From TMED27 sp041397865 (GTDB taxonomy: Bacteria > Pseudomonadota > Alphaproteobacteria > Micavibrionales > Micavibrionaceae), in the NCBI GenBank assembly GCA_041397865.1, contig JAWKVT010000001.1:186001-250000 (forward strand): 64,000 nucleotides of DNA, in the 5' to 3' direction. The notes beneath the pieces were generated by a model. The model was not told the origin of the DNA and ran no database searches. It was given only the letters and a program-made list of their open reading frames with translations. This document shows, one piece after another, positions 32,333 through 40,533 of the stretch (position 1 is the first letter of the stretch; each line of letters begins with the position of its first letter). The position numbers and the translations under genes are program-made.

Positions 32333-33731
32333 AACGGTCCTGCAAATAGGCAAATACGGTTCGCAAGCCCGTATCCGCTGCGCCCTTTGGCCGTCCGGCG
32401 CGGCCTGTTTGCTCCCACGAAAAGCAATCCAGATGCACCCAGTCGGTTTTTTCATCAACAAATGTTTCCAGAAACAGCGCACTATATATCCCGTCTCCCG
32501 GAATGCCAACGCTGTTCAGCAGGTCGCCCGTCGCGTTCTCAATATGCGCCCGGTAAGGCTGCCATAAGGGCATCCGCCATACAGGGTCCTCGGTTTCTTC
32601 GGAAAGCGCCTGCAAACGGCCTGCGATTTTGTCGTTATTCGAAAACATCGCCGGAATGTCGGGGCCAAGCCCCGCACGCGCCGACCCCGTAAGCGTCGCA
32701 AAATCAATAATCAGATCCGGCTTGCCCTCGCTGGCATAGGTCAGCGCATCGGCGAGAATCAGCCGTCCTTCGGCGTCCGTATTGGTATTTTCAACAAACG
32801 GCCCCTTGCGGGACTTTATGATATCGCCGGGGCGAAAAGCTTCGCCCGCCACAGAATTCTCCACCGCCGGAATCAGCAGCCTGAGCCGCACAGGCAGCTT
32901 GTGATCCATAATCAGCTTCGCCAGCGCAATCACATGCGCCGCCCCGCCCATATCCTTTTTCATCAGGGCCATATAGGTCGAAGGCTTCAAATCCAGCCCA
33001 CCGGTATCAAACGCAACGCCTTTGCCCACCAGCGTCACTTTCGGATGCTTCGCATTCCCCCAGCTCATATCAATCAAACGCGGCTTGCGCGGGCTGGCTT
33101 TACCGACTGTGAAGATCAGCGGAAAGTCTTTTTCAAGGGCTTTCTGGTCCTTAATGACCTTGAGGGTCGCCTCATGTTCTTTCGCCAGCGCCTTCACCGC
33201 CGCTTCAATCTCCTCCGGCCCCATATCGTTGGCCGGGGTGTTCACCAGATCGCGCAGGGCGTTAACGCTCTCCACATGGCTCAGCACGCTCTCTTTATCA
33301 ACGCCCTTGGCCCAGAGCAGGGCAGGGGTGGGTTTTGTTTTCGATTTATACAGGTCAAACGCATAACACGCCCAGCCCCAGCCGATATGCGCTTTGTCCA
33401 TCTCCGCGCCGCTCAAGCCCGTGATCTCGAAGCTCATGGCGCTCAGCGCTTCATCGCTGAAAAACCCGCGGATTTTCTCGCACACGCCCGCAAAATCGAA
33501 AAGCTTGAGACTGTCTGAAACCCCGGCGTAAATAACACATTCATCCCGGCTGACCAAAATCTGCCCCGCCTTGCCTTTAAACCCGGTTTCGTTGCACAAA
33601 CTGCTCAGCGCCGCAGATTGCTTCGCCAGCCATGCTTTGTATTTGCCCTCCTTAACCGCCACGACAGAAAAATGCGTTTTCTTCTTCTTCGCCGTAAAGG
33701 CGGATGTTTTCCTGAAAAATGTCTGGGGCAT
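32325..33731 (-). CDS. pepA: Leucyl aminopeptidase family protein (M17)
   Basis: This is a 468-residue two-metal aminopeptidase of family M17. The metal-binding and catalytic stretch is present: GKGVAFDTGGLDLKPSTYM, MKKDMGGAAHVIAL and the signature NTDAEGRLILADALTY. The N-terminal domain (1-165) is shorter and more divergent than in E. coli PepA, as in the alphaproteobacterial PepA/PepB-like subgroup. It should remove N-terminal residues from peptides in the cytosol. It starts about 30 bases from the tRNA-Ser gene and overlaps the NlpC/P60 gene by eight bases. Confidence 0.9.
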   Translation of the reverse strand: MPQTFFRKTSAFTAKKKKTHFSVVAVKEGKYKAWLAKQSAALSSLCNETGFKGKAGQILVSRDECVIYAGVSDSLKLFDFAGVCEKIRGFFSDEALSAMSFEITGLSGAEMDKAHIGWGWACYAFDLYKSKTKPTPALLWAKGVDKESVLSHVESVNALRDLVNTPANDMGPEEIEAAVKALAKEHEATLKVIKDQKALEKDFPLIFTVGKASPRKPRLIDMSWGNAKHPKVTLVGKGVAFDTGGLDLKPSTYMALMKKDMGGAAHVIALAKLIMDHKLPVRLRLLIPAVENSVAGEAFRPGDIIKSRKGPFVENTNTDAEGRLILADALTYASEGKPDLIIDFATLTGSARAGLGPDIPAMFSNNDKIAGRLQALSEETEDPVWRMPLWQPYRAHIENATGDLLNSVGIPGDGIYSALFLETFVDEKTDWVHLDCFSWEQTGRAGRPKGAADTGLRTVFAYLQDRYG

Positions 33732-33759
33732 GAAAGGAATCCTTCAAATGGATGAGTTC

Positions 33760-33852
33760 TGGCGGACACTGAGGGATTCGAACCCTCGATAGAGCTTTTG
33801 ACCCTATACTCCCTTAGCAGGGGAGCGCCTTCAGCCACTCGGCCAAGTGTCC
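33760..33852 (-). tRNA. tRNA-Ser (anticodon GCU)
   Basis: Read on the minus strand, the gene begins GGACACTTGGCCGAGTGGC and ends AGTGTCC-G-CCA. The seven-base acceptor stem pairs perfectly, and the CCA end is encoded. The anticodon arm is CTCCC-CTGCTAA-GGGAG, giving anticodon GCT for AGC and AGT serine codons. A long variable arm (TATAGGGTCAAAAGCTCTA) and the T arm GAGGGTTCGAATCCCTC confirm a class II serine tRNA. The length is 93 bases including CCA. Confidence 0.97.
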
Positions 33853-33923
33853 ATATGCCGGAACTTCAAAAGTTTTAGAGGTAAAGCATAGCTTTGGCAA
33901 GGAGTGCTGGCAAAGAATTTTAT

Positions 33924-34538
33924 TTAAGGAACGAACCTCTTCAAAATCCCGGCCCAATCACCGTCTTTCGGCGCGTCGATAAATTCGCCGATATGGCGGG
34001 CCATCCATTGTTCGTCAGCCCCCCTCAATAGGGCGGCAAAGACAAAGGCCGGTTTGTCGTTGTTGTCCACGCCGCGTAAAGAGACATGCAGGAAGCTATG
34101 GCCTGAGTACCCGTCGGCCAGACGGATTTCAGGATCGCGCACGTCATTAAACCCGTGGCCGGTTTTGATCGAGGCTTTAAAGACAATCGCGTGAATTGCC
34201 GCATCCAGCCCGTCCAGCTCAACCGAAATTTGTTCGTCATCACCCTCGCCAACGCCTTCGACGTTATCGCCGCTGTGGTAAATCTGCCCGGTCTGGTCGG
34301 CCTCCCGGCCTTCCTCAACCGAAACATGGGTGATATAACGCCCGTCCTTGTCAAAAACATAACAGGACAGATCAAGATCATGATGGTTGTCCCGCAAGCC
34401 TAAAGCGCCCATGGCTTTATCTTTCAGGCTAACCTCTTCGTTCGGGTCCCAGCCCAGCCCGGCAAACACCCGCCAGCGCGCCTTTTGCGTGACGTTAAGA
34501 GGAACGGTTTCACCCTTGGGAATACGCGGCTCGCTCAT
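33924..34538 (-). CDS. TerD family protein (second copy)
   Basis: The 204-residue protein is a TerD-domain member. It has GLGWDPN near 28, the DLDLSCYVFDKDGRY strand, a central YHSGDNVEGVGEGDDEQISVELDGL with the acidic calcium-binding cluster, and FNDVRDPEIRLADG. TerD proteins bind calcium and accompany tellurite, stress and phage-related ter systems. It is last in a four-gene minus-strand group, terD-DUF4177-2TM-terD, following gatB. No terB, terC or terZ is in the window. Molecular function in this organism is unknown. Confidence 0.88.
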   Translation of the reverse strand: MSEPRIPKGETVPLNVTQKARWRVFAGLGWDPNEEVSLKDKAMGALGLRDNHHDLDLSCYVFDKDGRYITHVSVEEGREADQTGQIYHSGDNVEGVGEGDDEQISVELDGLDAAIHAIVFKASIKTGHGFNDVRDPEIRLADGYSGHSFLHVSLRGVDNNDKPAFVFAALLRGADEQWMARHIGEFIDAPKDGDWAGILKRFVP

Positions 34539-34545
34539 CCGCGCA

Positions 34546-34779
34546 TCAATCCAGATAGTTTTCGTCTTTAAGTTTTTTGTGCTGCCCGAAATCGGAATTC
34601 ACCACCAGCAGGAAACCGAACAGAAGGATCAGAACGCCCAGCGTCGCAATGATTTTGAAAAACAGATCCTCCGGCAGCTCCACACCCCAGATTTTGGCGA
34701 TCACAATCGCCGCAACCGCGCAAACCGACCCGACCAGTAAAAAGAAAAACGGCTTATGCAATCTATCAATCATACTCAT
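34546..34779 (-). CDS. Small two-TM membrane protein in the TerD group
   Basis: A 77-residue protein with two hydrophobic helices (about 9-30 and 40-62) and a charged cytosolic tail GQHKKLKDENYLD. I do not recognise a family. Its start overlaps the DUF4177 stop by four bases (ATGA), and its stop is seven bases from the second terD start, so it is firmly part of the TerD operon. It could anchor or report to the TerD proteins, but that is inference from position only. Confidence 0.75.
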   Translation of the reverse strand: MSMIDRLHKPFFFLLVGSVCAVAAIVIAKIWGVELPEDLFFKIIATLGVLILLFGFLLVVNSDFGQHKKLKDENYLD

Positions 34780-35006
34780 GCGCCAACCTCCCTTTGCATG
34801 ACAACCAAAAACGCCTCGCGCTCAAAGAACAAAAGCATTCGCCGCGACTCGCGCTCCATCGTTTTGACTTCCCACCCCTGCGCGCCGTTTTTGTTCAGGA
34901 ACTCGGAAAACTTAACCGGGTCAACCTTCGAACCGCCCAGAAACAAAGACCCCAGCATACTCTCGCGATATATCGCGACTTTATATTCGTACGTGGTAGC
35001 GGCCAT
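34776..35006 (-). CDS. DUF4177 domain protein
   Basis: This 76-residue protein matches DUF4177 in length and pattern: TTYEYKVAIYRESMLG at the start, a GGSKVDPVKFSEFLNKNGAQGWEVKTM core with the typical N..G..GWE motif, and a C-terminal strand. The fold is a small alpha/beta unit of unknown role. It lies between two terD-domain genes and overlaps the small membrane protein gene by four bases, so the products are probably made together. Confidence 0.8.
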   Translation of the reverse strand: MAATTYEYKVAIYRESMLGSLFLGGSKVDPVKFSEFLNKNGAQGWEVKTMERESRRMLLFFEREAFLVVMQREVGA

Positions 35007-35011
35007 ATGAT

Positions 35012-35719
35012 CTATCCTTCTTTAAAATAACGTCCTATGTCATACCCGGCATCGGCATATTCGCCGATATTTTCAACAACCCAGTCTGCGCCGTCATGGT
35101 AAACCTGCGCAAAAATAAAGGCGCTGGCATTCAGGTTCGCCGCCGGGGATATCGCAACGCGCAGGAAATCTTCGTCGCTCTGACCGTCGGCAATGCGGAT
35201 AACCGGGTTGTCGATCTCATCCAGACTGAAAGCGCAGTCGCTCTTAACGCAAATCAGGAACTTTTTGTAATTCTCCGGCAGGTTCTTCGTTTCGATATAG
35301 ATCTGCTCGTCATCACCGCCGCCAAGGCCGGAAAAGTCATCACCGCTGTGATAGGCGCTGCCCGAATCCTCGACAAGTTCGGTATAATCCGGCCCGATCA
35401 TTTCAACCAGTTCTCCCGAATCGTCAAAAATATAACAATATAAATCGAGGTCGAAATGCGCGAAATCCGAATCCCGCGCATCCGGGGCGTCATGCTCATT
35501 CACCGGACGGTTCAGGAACTTAAACGTACGGTAACGGTGAATCACGTTCTCGATTTCTTCAACCGCCGACTGGATATGGATCTGCTGGGGCTTGGGAAGC
35601 TTGATCTTCTCAAGCTTTTTCATGTCCCACGAAAGCCCGATCAGAACACGGTCTCTGGACGTCTTGGAAATATTAATAGCTTCGCTTTGCCCCTTTGCCG
35701 GGCCTTTTAAGATGTTCAT
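35012..35719 (-). CDS. TerD family protein (first copy)
   Basis: A 235-residue TerD-domain protein, with a longer insert than the copy at 33924. The N-terminus RVLIGLSWDMKKLEKIKLPKP leads into a helical insert of about 50 residues (36-85). The conserved FDLDLYCYIFDDSGELVEMIG, YHSGDDFSGLGGGDDEQIYIE and IDNPVIRIADGQSDEDFLRV segments follow. The acidic GGGDDE cluster fits calcium binding. Its start is three bases from the gatB stop, so it can be read through from gatB. The two TerD proteins of the cluster are clearly diverged from each other. Confidence 0.88.
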   Translation of the reverse strand: MNILKGPAKGQSEAINISKTSRDRVLIGLSWDMKKLEKIKLPKPQQIHIQSAVEEIENVIHRYRTFKFLNRPVNEHDAPDARDSDFAHFDLDLYCYIFDDSGELVEMIGPDYTELVEDSGSAYHSGDDFSGLGGGDDEQIYIETKNLPENYKKFLICVKSDCAFSLDEIDNPVIRIADGQSDEDFLRVAISPAANLNASAFIFAQVYHDGADWVVENIGEYADAGYDIGRYFKEG

Positions 35720-35722
35720 AAC

Positions 35723-37174
35723 TTACCCCAATTTCTTCTTCAAAATCTCATTCACGGCCGCCGGGTTGGCTTTGCCCTGCATTTTCTTCATCACCTGCCC
35801 GACGAAGAATCCGAACAGCTTGTCCTTCCCGCCTTGATAGGCTGCCACATTATCGGGGTTCTCGGCAATCACTTCATCGACCACGGCCTCAATCGCGCCC
35901 GTATCCGTAACCTGTTTCAGACCTTTTTCCTCAACAATCACGCTCGCATCCTTGCCGGTTTCATACATCGCGGCAAACACATCCTTGGCGATTTTCCCGG
36001 AAATCGTATTGTCGCTGATAAGCGCAATAAGCCCGCCAAGCTGCTCCGCGCTAATCGGCGAATCCGCCAGCGCGGTTTCGTTTTTGTTGAGAATGCCTAG
36101 CAATTCGTTAATCACCCAGTTCGCCGCCAGCTTCGCGTCATTGTCATTGGCAACAGCTTCATAATATGCCGCGCGGCGTTGCTCGGCGATCAGCACCGAG
36201 GCGTCATAAAGGCTCAATCCGTATTCATCCATAAAACGGTGTTTCTTCTGGTCGGGCAACTCGGGCAGCGTGGCACGAATGCTCTCGATCTGGTCGTTCG
36301 AAACATGCAAAGGCAGCAAGTCAGGATCGGGGAAATAGCGGTAATCATGCGCTTCTTCTTTCGAGCGCATGGAACGCGTCTCTCCCTTGGCCGGGCTCCA
36401 CAGCCGTGTTTCCTGCACCACCGCGCCGCCGTCTTCGATAATCTCGATCTGCCGGGCGACCTCATATTCAATCGCCTGCTGCACAGCTTTAAGGGAGTTC
36501 ACATTCTTAATCTCCGCGCGTGTCCCCAATTCATCCCCCGGCTTGCGCACAGAGATATTCACATCCGCGCGCATGGAGCCTTCTTCCATATTCCCGTCAC
36601 ACGTGCCGAGATAACGCAAGATCATCCGCAGCTTGGCCAGATAGGCCACCGCTTCCTCGGGGCTGCGGATATCCGGCTCCGAAACAATCTCCATCAGCGC
36701 GCAGCCAGAGCGGTTCAAATCCACATAGCTTTTCGTTGGGTGCTGGTCATGGACGCTCTTCCCCGCATCTTGCTCCAGATGCAGGCGCGTAATGCCGATT
36801 TCCTTTGTGCTGCCATCGGGCAAATCCACCTCAATCACACCCTTGCCGACGATAGGATGCTCAAACTGCGAAATCTGATAGCCCTGCGGCAGGTCGGGAT
36901 AGAAATAGTTTTTACGCTCGAACACCGATACGTTGTTAATTTGCGAATTCAGCCCCAGCCCGGTTTTCACCGCCTGCTCAACCACAAATTCATTCAAAAC
37001 CGGCAGCATACCGGGCATCGCCGCATCCACGAGCGAAACCTGCGTATTCGGCTCCGCACCAAAGGCCGTAGAAGCCCCGGAAAACAGCTTGGAATTAGCG
37101 ATCACCTGCGCATGCACCTCCATGCCGATCACCATTTCCCACTCACCCGTTTCACCCTGTATCAATTTTGCCAT
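35723..37174 (-). CDS. gatB: Aspartyl/glutamyl-tRNA amidotransferase subunit B
   Basis: GatB carries the kinase and tRNA-binding part of GatCAB, which converts Glu-tRNA(Gln) and Asp-tRNA(Asn) into the correct amidated forms. The 483-residue protein begins with GEWEMVIGMEVHAQV and has DLPQGYQISQFEHPI, VDLNRSGCALMEIVSEPDI and the C-terminal YqeY-like tail. The gat genes here run gatC-small TM-gatA-unknown-gatB on the minus strand, with two unrelated genes embedded. The terD gene begins three bases after its stop. Confidence 0.96.
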   Translation of the reverse strand: MAKLIQGETGEWEMVIGMEVHAQVIANSKLFSGASTAFGAEPNTQVSLVDAAMPGMLPVLNEFVVEQAVKTGLGLNSQINNVSVFERKNYFYPDLPQGYQISQFEHPIVGKGVIEVDLPDGSTKEIGITRLHLEQDAGKSVHDQHPTKSYVDLNRSGCALMEIVSEPDIRSPEEAVAYLAKLRMILRYLGTCDGNMEEGSMRADVNISVRKPGDELGTRAEIKNVNSLKAVQQAIEYEVARQIEIIEDGGAVVQETRLWSPAKGETRSMRSKEEAHDYRYFPDPDLLPLHVSNDQIESIRATLPELPDQKKHRFMDEYGLSLYDASVLIAEQRRAAYYEAVANDNDAKLAANWVINELLGILNKNETALADSPISAEQLGGLIALISDNTISGKIAKDVFAAMYETGKDASVIVEEKGLKQVTDTGAIEAVVDEVIAENPDNVAAYQGGKDKLFGFFVGQVMKKMQGKANPAAVNEILKKKLG

Positions 37175-37213
37175 CGTCTTTTCCGTCCTTTGTAAGAGGC
37201 TATAGCTGTAAAA

Positions 37214-37882
37214 TTAGCGCGCATATTCATGAAGTTGAATGCATTTATTCATATAATAGCGCGATTGTTCTTCATAAGCCCGGCTCTCCATGAAGGCCCG
37301 CAGCGGTTCCTTATCAGCATCACGCCGCCGCAGGCTGCCGCTCATATAGTCTATAGCTTTGTCCCGCATGAAATTCCCCATACCGTCCGAAGAGCAGGCG
37401 CAGATTTTTTTATAGTATTTCAGGCCCGATTTCACCTTGTCGTTATTGATACATTGCTTGTGAACGAGCGCCTTGATCGTCGGCTCAAAACACGGCGTAT
37501 AGACAAAAAACAACATGCGGCTGCGCTGAAGCTCGCCTTCATTGGTTTTATCCTCCAGAACCTTCATGTCTTGAAGCTCCATAACTTCAATAATTTTCGC
37601 AGAAGCACACCCGCATAAGATTTGCAGGCTTTCCTCATCCAGCAGGTGATCGTCTCTTTCGATGCAGTTGAAATAATACTGATTGGCAAAATCCTCCAGC
37701 GTTTCCGGCTCCGCGCCGTCCGGCTGATCTGAAACCTGCGGAGCTTCGTCTAGCAGTTCAAGCAGCGGGTCCACGGGGTTGCGTAAAACATCCTCGGCTT
37801 TCGCGCTCTGGAAGCCCGCGGCCAAAGCCGTGACCCCCATAAGAAGCAGCAAACACAAAGCTGTTTTTACGCTCACAGGCAT
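37214..37882 (-). CDS. Cysteine-rich secreted protein, unknown function
   Basis: I do not recognise this 222-residue protein. A clear signal peptide (hydrophobic 8-23) is followed by a likely cleavage after AKA near residue 29. The mature part is acidic at first, then helical with about eight cysteines in pairs (FNC, LCGC, PCF, QC, CAC, KC), suggesting disulphide bonds or, less likely, metal binding. It lies between gatA and gatB, 13 bases after gatA and 39 before gatB, so it is expressed with them. Periplasmic location is inferred. Confidence 0.75.
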   Translation of the reverse strand: MPVSVKTALCLLLLMGVTALAAGFQSAKAEDVLRNPVDPLLELLDEAPQVSDQPDGAEPETLEDFANQYYFNCIERDDHLLDEESLQILCGCASAKIIEVMELQDMKVLEDKTNEGELQRSRMLFFVYTPCFEPTIKALVHKQCINNDKVKSGLKYYKKICACSSDGMGNFMRDKAIDYMSGSLRRRDADKEPLRAFMESRAYEEQSRYYMNKCIQLHEYAR

Positions 37883-37895
37883 AAACTATCTTTCC

Positions 37896-39380
37896 CTATG
37901 CGGCTTTTTGGACAAGCCCTTGCGGTATAGCGCTAAACGCTGCGGCTTCTTCAATCACCCCGCCAACCCTAAAGACCGTTTCCTCATCCCAGGCTTTACC
38001 CAGAATTTGCAAGCCCAAAGGCAAACCGTTCGCATCCAGACCCGCCGGAACGGACATTGCCGGAACACCCGCCAGATTGGCCGTTACGGTGAAAACATCG
38101 TTCAAATACATCTTGATGGGATCGTCCTCATTTTCGCCAATGGCAAACGCCGCCGAGGGCGCTGTGGGCGTCAAAATCGCATCCACCGTTTCATAGGCCT
38201 TCTCAAAATCCTGCAAAATCAACCGCCGGACTTTCTGCGCTTTAATGTAATACGCATCATAATACCCTGCTGAGAGGACATACGCGCCGATCATAATCCT
38301 GCGCTGGACCTCCGCGCCAAACCCTTCTGCGCGGGTCTTGGCGTACATTTCCTCAAGCGTAGAGGCTTCCGCGCTGCGGTGTCCGTAACGCACCCCGTCA
38401 TAACGGGCAAGGTTTGAAGACGCCTCCGCCGGGGCGATAATGTAATAGGTCGGCAGCGCGTATTTCGTGTGGGGCAGGGTGATATCAACCACCTCCGCGC
38501 CCGCTTCTTTCAGCCACGTAATCCCTTGCTCCCAGAGCTTTTCAATCTCCTCGGGCATACCATCAAGCTTGAACTCTTTCGGAATGCCGATTTTAAGCCC
38601 CTTAACATCCCCGGTCATAGCCGCGGCAAAGTCAGGAACCTCGCGCTTCGCCGACGTGCTGTCTTTCGGGTCATGCCCGGCCATAGATTGCAAGAGCAGG
38701 GCATTGTCACGAACCGTACGCGCCATCGGACCCGGCGTATCCAAAGAGGATGCGAACGCTATGACGCCCCAGCGCGAACAGCGCCCGTATGTCGGCTTGA
38801 TCCCGGCAATCCCGCAAAATGAAGCAGGCTGGCGGATTGACCCGCCCGTATCCGTTGCCGTCGCGCCCATGGCAATCCGCGCCGCCACCGCCGCCGCAGA
38901 TCCGCCCGAAGACCCACCGGGAACAAGGTCTTTTCCATCCGCCGCTTTCCACGGGTTTATAACATGTCCAAAGGCGCTGGTTGTATTGGATGAGCCCATC
39001 GCGAACTGATCCAGATTAGCCTTGCCCAGCATCACCGCGCCATCACGAAGCAAATTCGCCCCAACGCTTGACTCATAGCGCGGCACAAATCCTTCCAGAA
39101 TTTTACTCGCCGCTGTCGTTTGCACGCCATCGGTGCAGAACAAGTCTTTATTCGCAAACGGAATACCATCCAAAGGCTTCGCTTCCCCCGCCGCATAGCG
39201 TTTGTCGCTCTCCGCCGCCTGCTCAAGCGCAAGCTCGGGCGTTTCAGTGATAAACGCATTCAAACCGCGCGCCGCCTCCATCGCGTCAATATGCGCGCGG
39301 GCCAACTCCACCGCGCTAAACTCTTTACCCTTCAGCCCGTTCAGGGCCTCTTCAATCGTTAAATGCGTAAGCTGTGTCAT
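37896..39380 (-). CDS. gatA: Aspartyl/glutamyl-tRNA amidotransferase subunit A
   Basis: GatA is the glutaminase that supplies ammonia to GatB. The 494-residue amidase has the Ser-cisSer-Lys triad: K78 in FANKDLF, the serine pair 157/158 in PGGSSGGSAA and S181 in TDTGGSIRQPA. Length and C-terminal half are normal. Upstream is a 79-residue membrane protein gene that separates it from gatC; downstream is the cysteine-rich secreted protein. Most genomes have gatC and gatA adjacent, so the gap gene is notable. Confidence 0.97.
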   Translation of the reverse strand: MTQLTHLTIEEALNGLKGKEFSAVELARAHIDAMEAARGLNAFITETPELALEQAAESDKRYAAGEAKPLDGIPFANKDLFCTDGVQTTAASKILEGFVPRYESSVGANLLRDGAVMLGKANLDQFAMGSSNTTSAFGHVINPWKAADGKDLVPGGSSGGSAAAVAARIAMGATATDTGGSIRQPASFCGIAGIKPTYGRCSRWGVIAFASSLDTPGPMARTVRDNALLLQSMAGHDPKDSTSAKREVPDFAAAMTGDVKGLKIGIPKEFKLDGMPEEIEKLWEQGITWLKEAGAEVVDITLPHTKYALPTYYIIAPAEASSNLARYDGVRYGHRSAEASTLEEMYAKTRAEGFGAEVQRRIMIGAYVLSAGYYDAYYIKAQKVRRLILQDFEKAYETVDAILTPTAPSAAFAIGENEDDPIKMYLNDVFTVTANLAGVPAMSVPAGLDANGLPLGLQILGKAWDEETVFRVGGVIEEAAAFSAIPQGLVQKAA

Positions 39381-39386
39381 AATTTT

Positions 39387-39626
39387 TTATTTCTTTTTAA
39401 GAAGAAAGTGAGCTGCGATAATGTCACCAAAACCAACAGCAATTAAAGCAATAGAAAGATATTTTGTCGTTTCAGCGTCAAGCCCTATGAAATTTTCAAC
39501 AGACTCCGGTGATAGCCAACAGGCAAATCCCGCGATGAACGCAAGTGCAGAGCCACTGTACAAAGCCATTTTAAGGGGAACAAGATTCTGTTCTTCTTGG
39601 TTTTTTTGACGATTTTCCATGCTCAT
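39387..39626 (-). CDS. Small two-TM membrane protein between gatC and gatA
   Basis: A 79-residue protein with a polar N-terminus (about 1-18) and two membrane helices (about 21-38 and 55-75) ending in KKK. I do not recognise the family. The start ATG 39626 overlaps the gatC stop by four bases, and its stop is six bases before gatA, so it is translated as part of the gat operon. Base composition is more AT-rich than in gatA. It is one of several small membrane-protein genes embedded in core operons in this window. Confidence 0.75.
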   Translation of the reverse strand: MSMENRQKNQEEQNLVPLKMALYSGSALAFIAGFACWLSPESVENFIGLDAETTKYLSIALIAVGFGDIIAAHFLLKKK

Positions 39627-39919
39627 TCCTCCTGCTCCACGATCTTCGGCACAACAAAGAACCCTTGCGTTTCCTCCGGCGCATTGGCCAGAACTTTATC
39701 GGCGCAATTGCCGTCCGTAACCTCGTCTTTACGCAGCGCCAAATCAATATTCACAACATTGGCCAGCGGCTCGACATTGTCCGTATCAACCGCAGAAAGC
39801 TGCTCCACCCATTCCAGAATACCGGAAAGCTCGCCGCCGATCCGCTCAACATCATTATCCGCAATTTCAATATTCGCCAGCCGCGCAACTTTACGAACTG
39901 TTTTTTCATCCAGAGACAT
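39623..39919 (-). CDS. gatC: Aspartyl/glutamyl-tRNA amidotransferase subunit C
   Basis: GatC is the small belt subunit that holds GatA and GatB together. The 98-residue product has the family core MSLDEKTVRKVARLANIEI, the ILEWVEQLSAVDTDNVEPLANV segment and a C-terminal FFVVPKIVEQEE. I chose ATG 39919 because GGAAGG stands ten bases upstream and the family begins there. A longer frame to 39955 would run into dyad repeat element C. It is divergent from ruvX across that element, and its stop overlaps the next gene. Confidence 0.93.
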   Translation of the reverse strand: MSLDEKTVRKVARLANIEIADNDVERIGGELSGILEWVEQLSAVDTDNVEPLANVVNIDLALRKDEVTDGNCADKVLANAPEETQGFFVVPKIVEQEE

Positions 39920-39942
39920 AATCTTCATTCCTTCCACCGTAG

Positions 39943-40031
39943 TTTTTTTAACCACAAAGACACCAAGACACCAAGGGTTTTCAAAAGAAATAATAAAAAA
40001 ATCTTGGTGCCTTGGTGCCTTGGTGGTTTTA
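39943..40031. repeat. Dyad repeat element C (ACCACAAAGACACCAAG arms)
   Basis: An 89-base imperfect palindrome between divergent start codons. The left arm is a T run then AACCACAAAG, ACACCAAG, ACACCAAG. The right arm is CTTGGTGC, CTTGGTGC, CTTGGTGG, TTTT. The three tandem units per arm are the clearest in the window. The AT-rich centre is about 25 bases. It occupies the gatC/ruvX promoter region, with gatC starting 24 bases to the left and ruvX 11 bases to the right. Confidence 0.9.
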
Positions 40032-40041
40032 TATATTTCCT

Positions 40042-40533
40042 ATGAGCATAGATTTATTGAAAAATATAGCAAAATATTGCCCTAAGGGCGTTGCGCTTTT
40101 GGGGCTCGATGTCGGCAAAAAAACCATCGGCCTTGCGCTTTCCAACCCCGCGCAAACAATCGCCACGCCCCTGCAAACCATCAAGCGCACGAAATTCACA
40201 AATGATATGGAGGCCCTCAAAGCCGTCATCGCGGAATATGAAGTCGGCGGCTTTATCCTTGGTTATCCCGTCAATATGGATGGTTCGGAAGGCCCGCGCG
40301 CGCAAAGCATCCGTGATTTTGCGATAGAGATGAAAAAAGCTCTGGGGGAGGGGGCGTGGATCGCCCTCTGGGACGAACGCTTATCCACAGTTTCAGTGGA
40401 AGAGTTTGTGGATAAAAACGTGCAGAAACGAAAAACCAAAGCCAAAGCAAAAACTTCCGGCCTCATAGACAAACTCGCCGCTCAGGTCATTTTGCAAAGC
40501 GCGCTGGATTACATTCAAAGTAATTCGCCTTGA
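40042..40533 (+). CDS. ruvX: Putative pre-16S rRNA nuclease RuvX/YqgF
   Basis: The YqgF family has an RNase H-like fold and is implicated in 5' processing of 16S rRNA, and in some species in Holliday junction resolution. The 163-residue protein has D23 in GLDVGKKTIGLAL, GYPVNMDGSEGPRAQ, WDERLSTVSVE and the C-terminal DKLAAQVILQSALD. The start is ATG 40042. A longer frame to 40012 falls inside the dyad element. No Shine-Dalgarno sequence precedes the ATG, only TATATATTTCCT after the element's right arm. It is divergent from gatC as in many Alphaproteobacteria. Confidence 0.9.
   Translation: MSIDLLKNIAKYCPKGVALLGLDVGKKTIGLALSNPAQTIATPLQTIKRTKFTNDMEALKAVIAEYEVGGFILGYPVNMDGSEGPRAQSIRDFAIEMKKALGEGAWIALWDERLSTVSVEEFVDKNVQKRKTKAKAKTSGLIDKLAAQVILQSALDYIQSNSP

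Noticed and set aside
39956..40041. Upstream extensions of gatC and ruvX into the dyad element
   Set aside because: The extra codons are translated repeat arms; family N-termini begin at 39919 and 40042.
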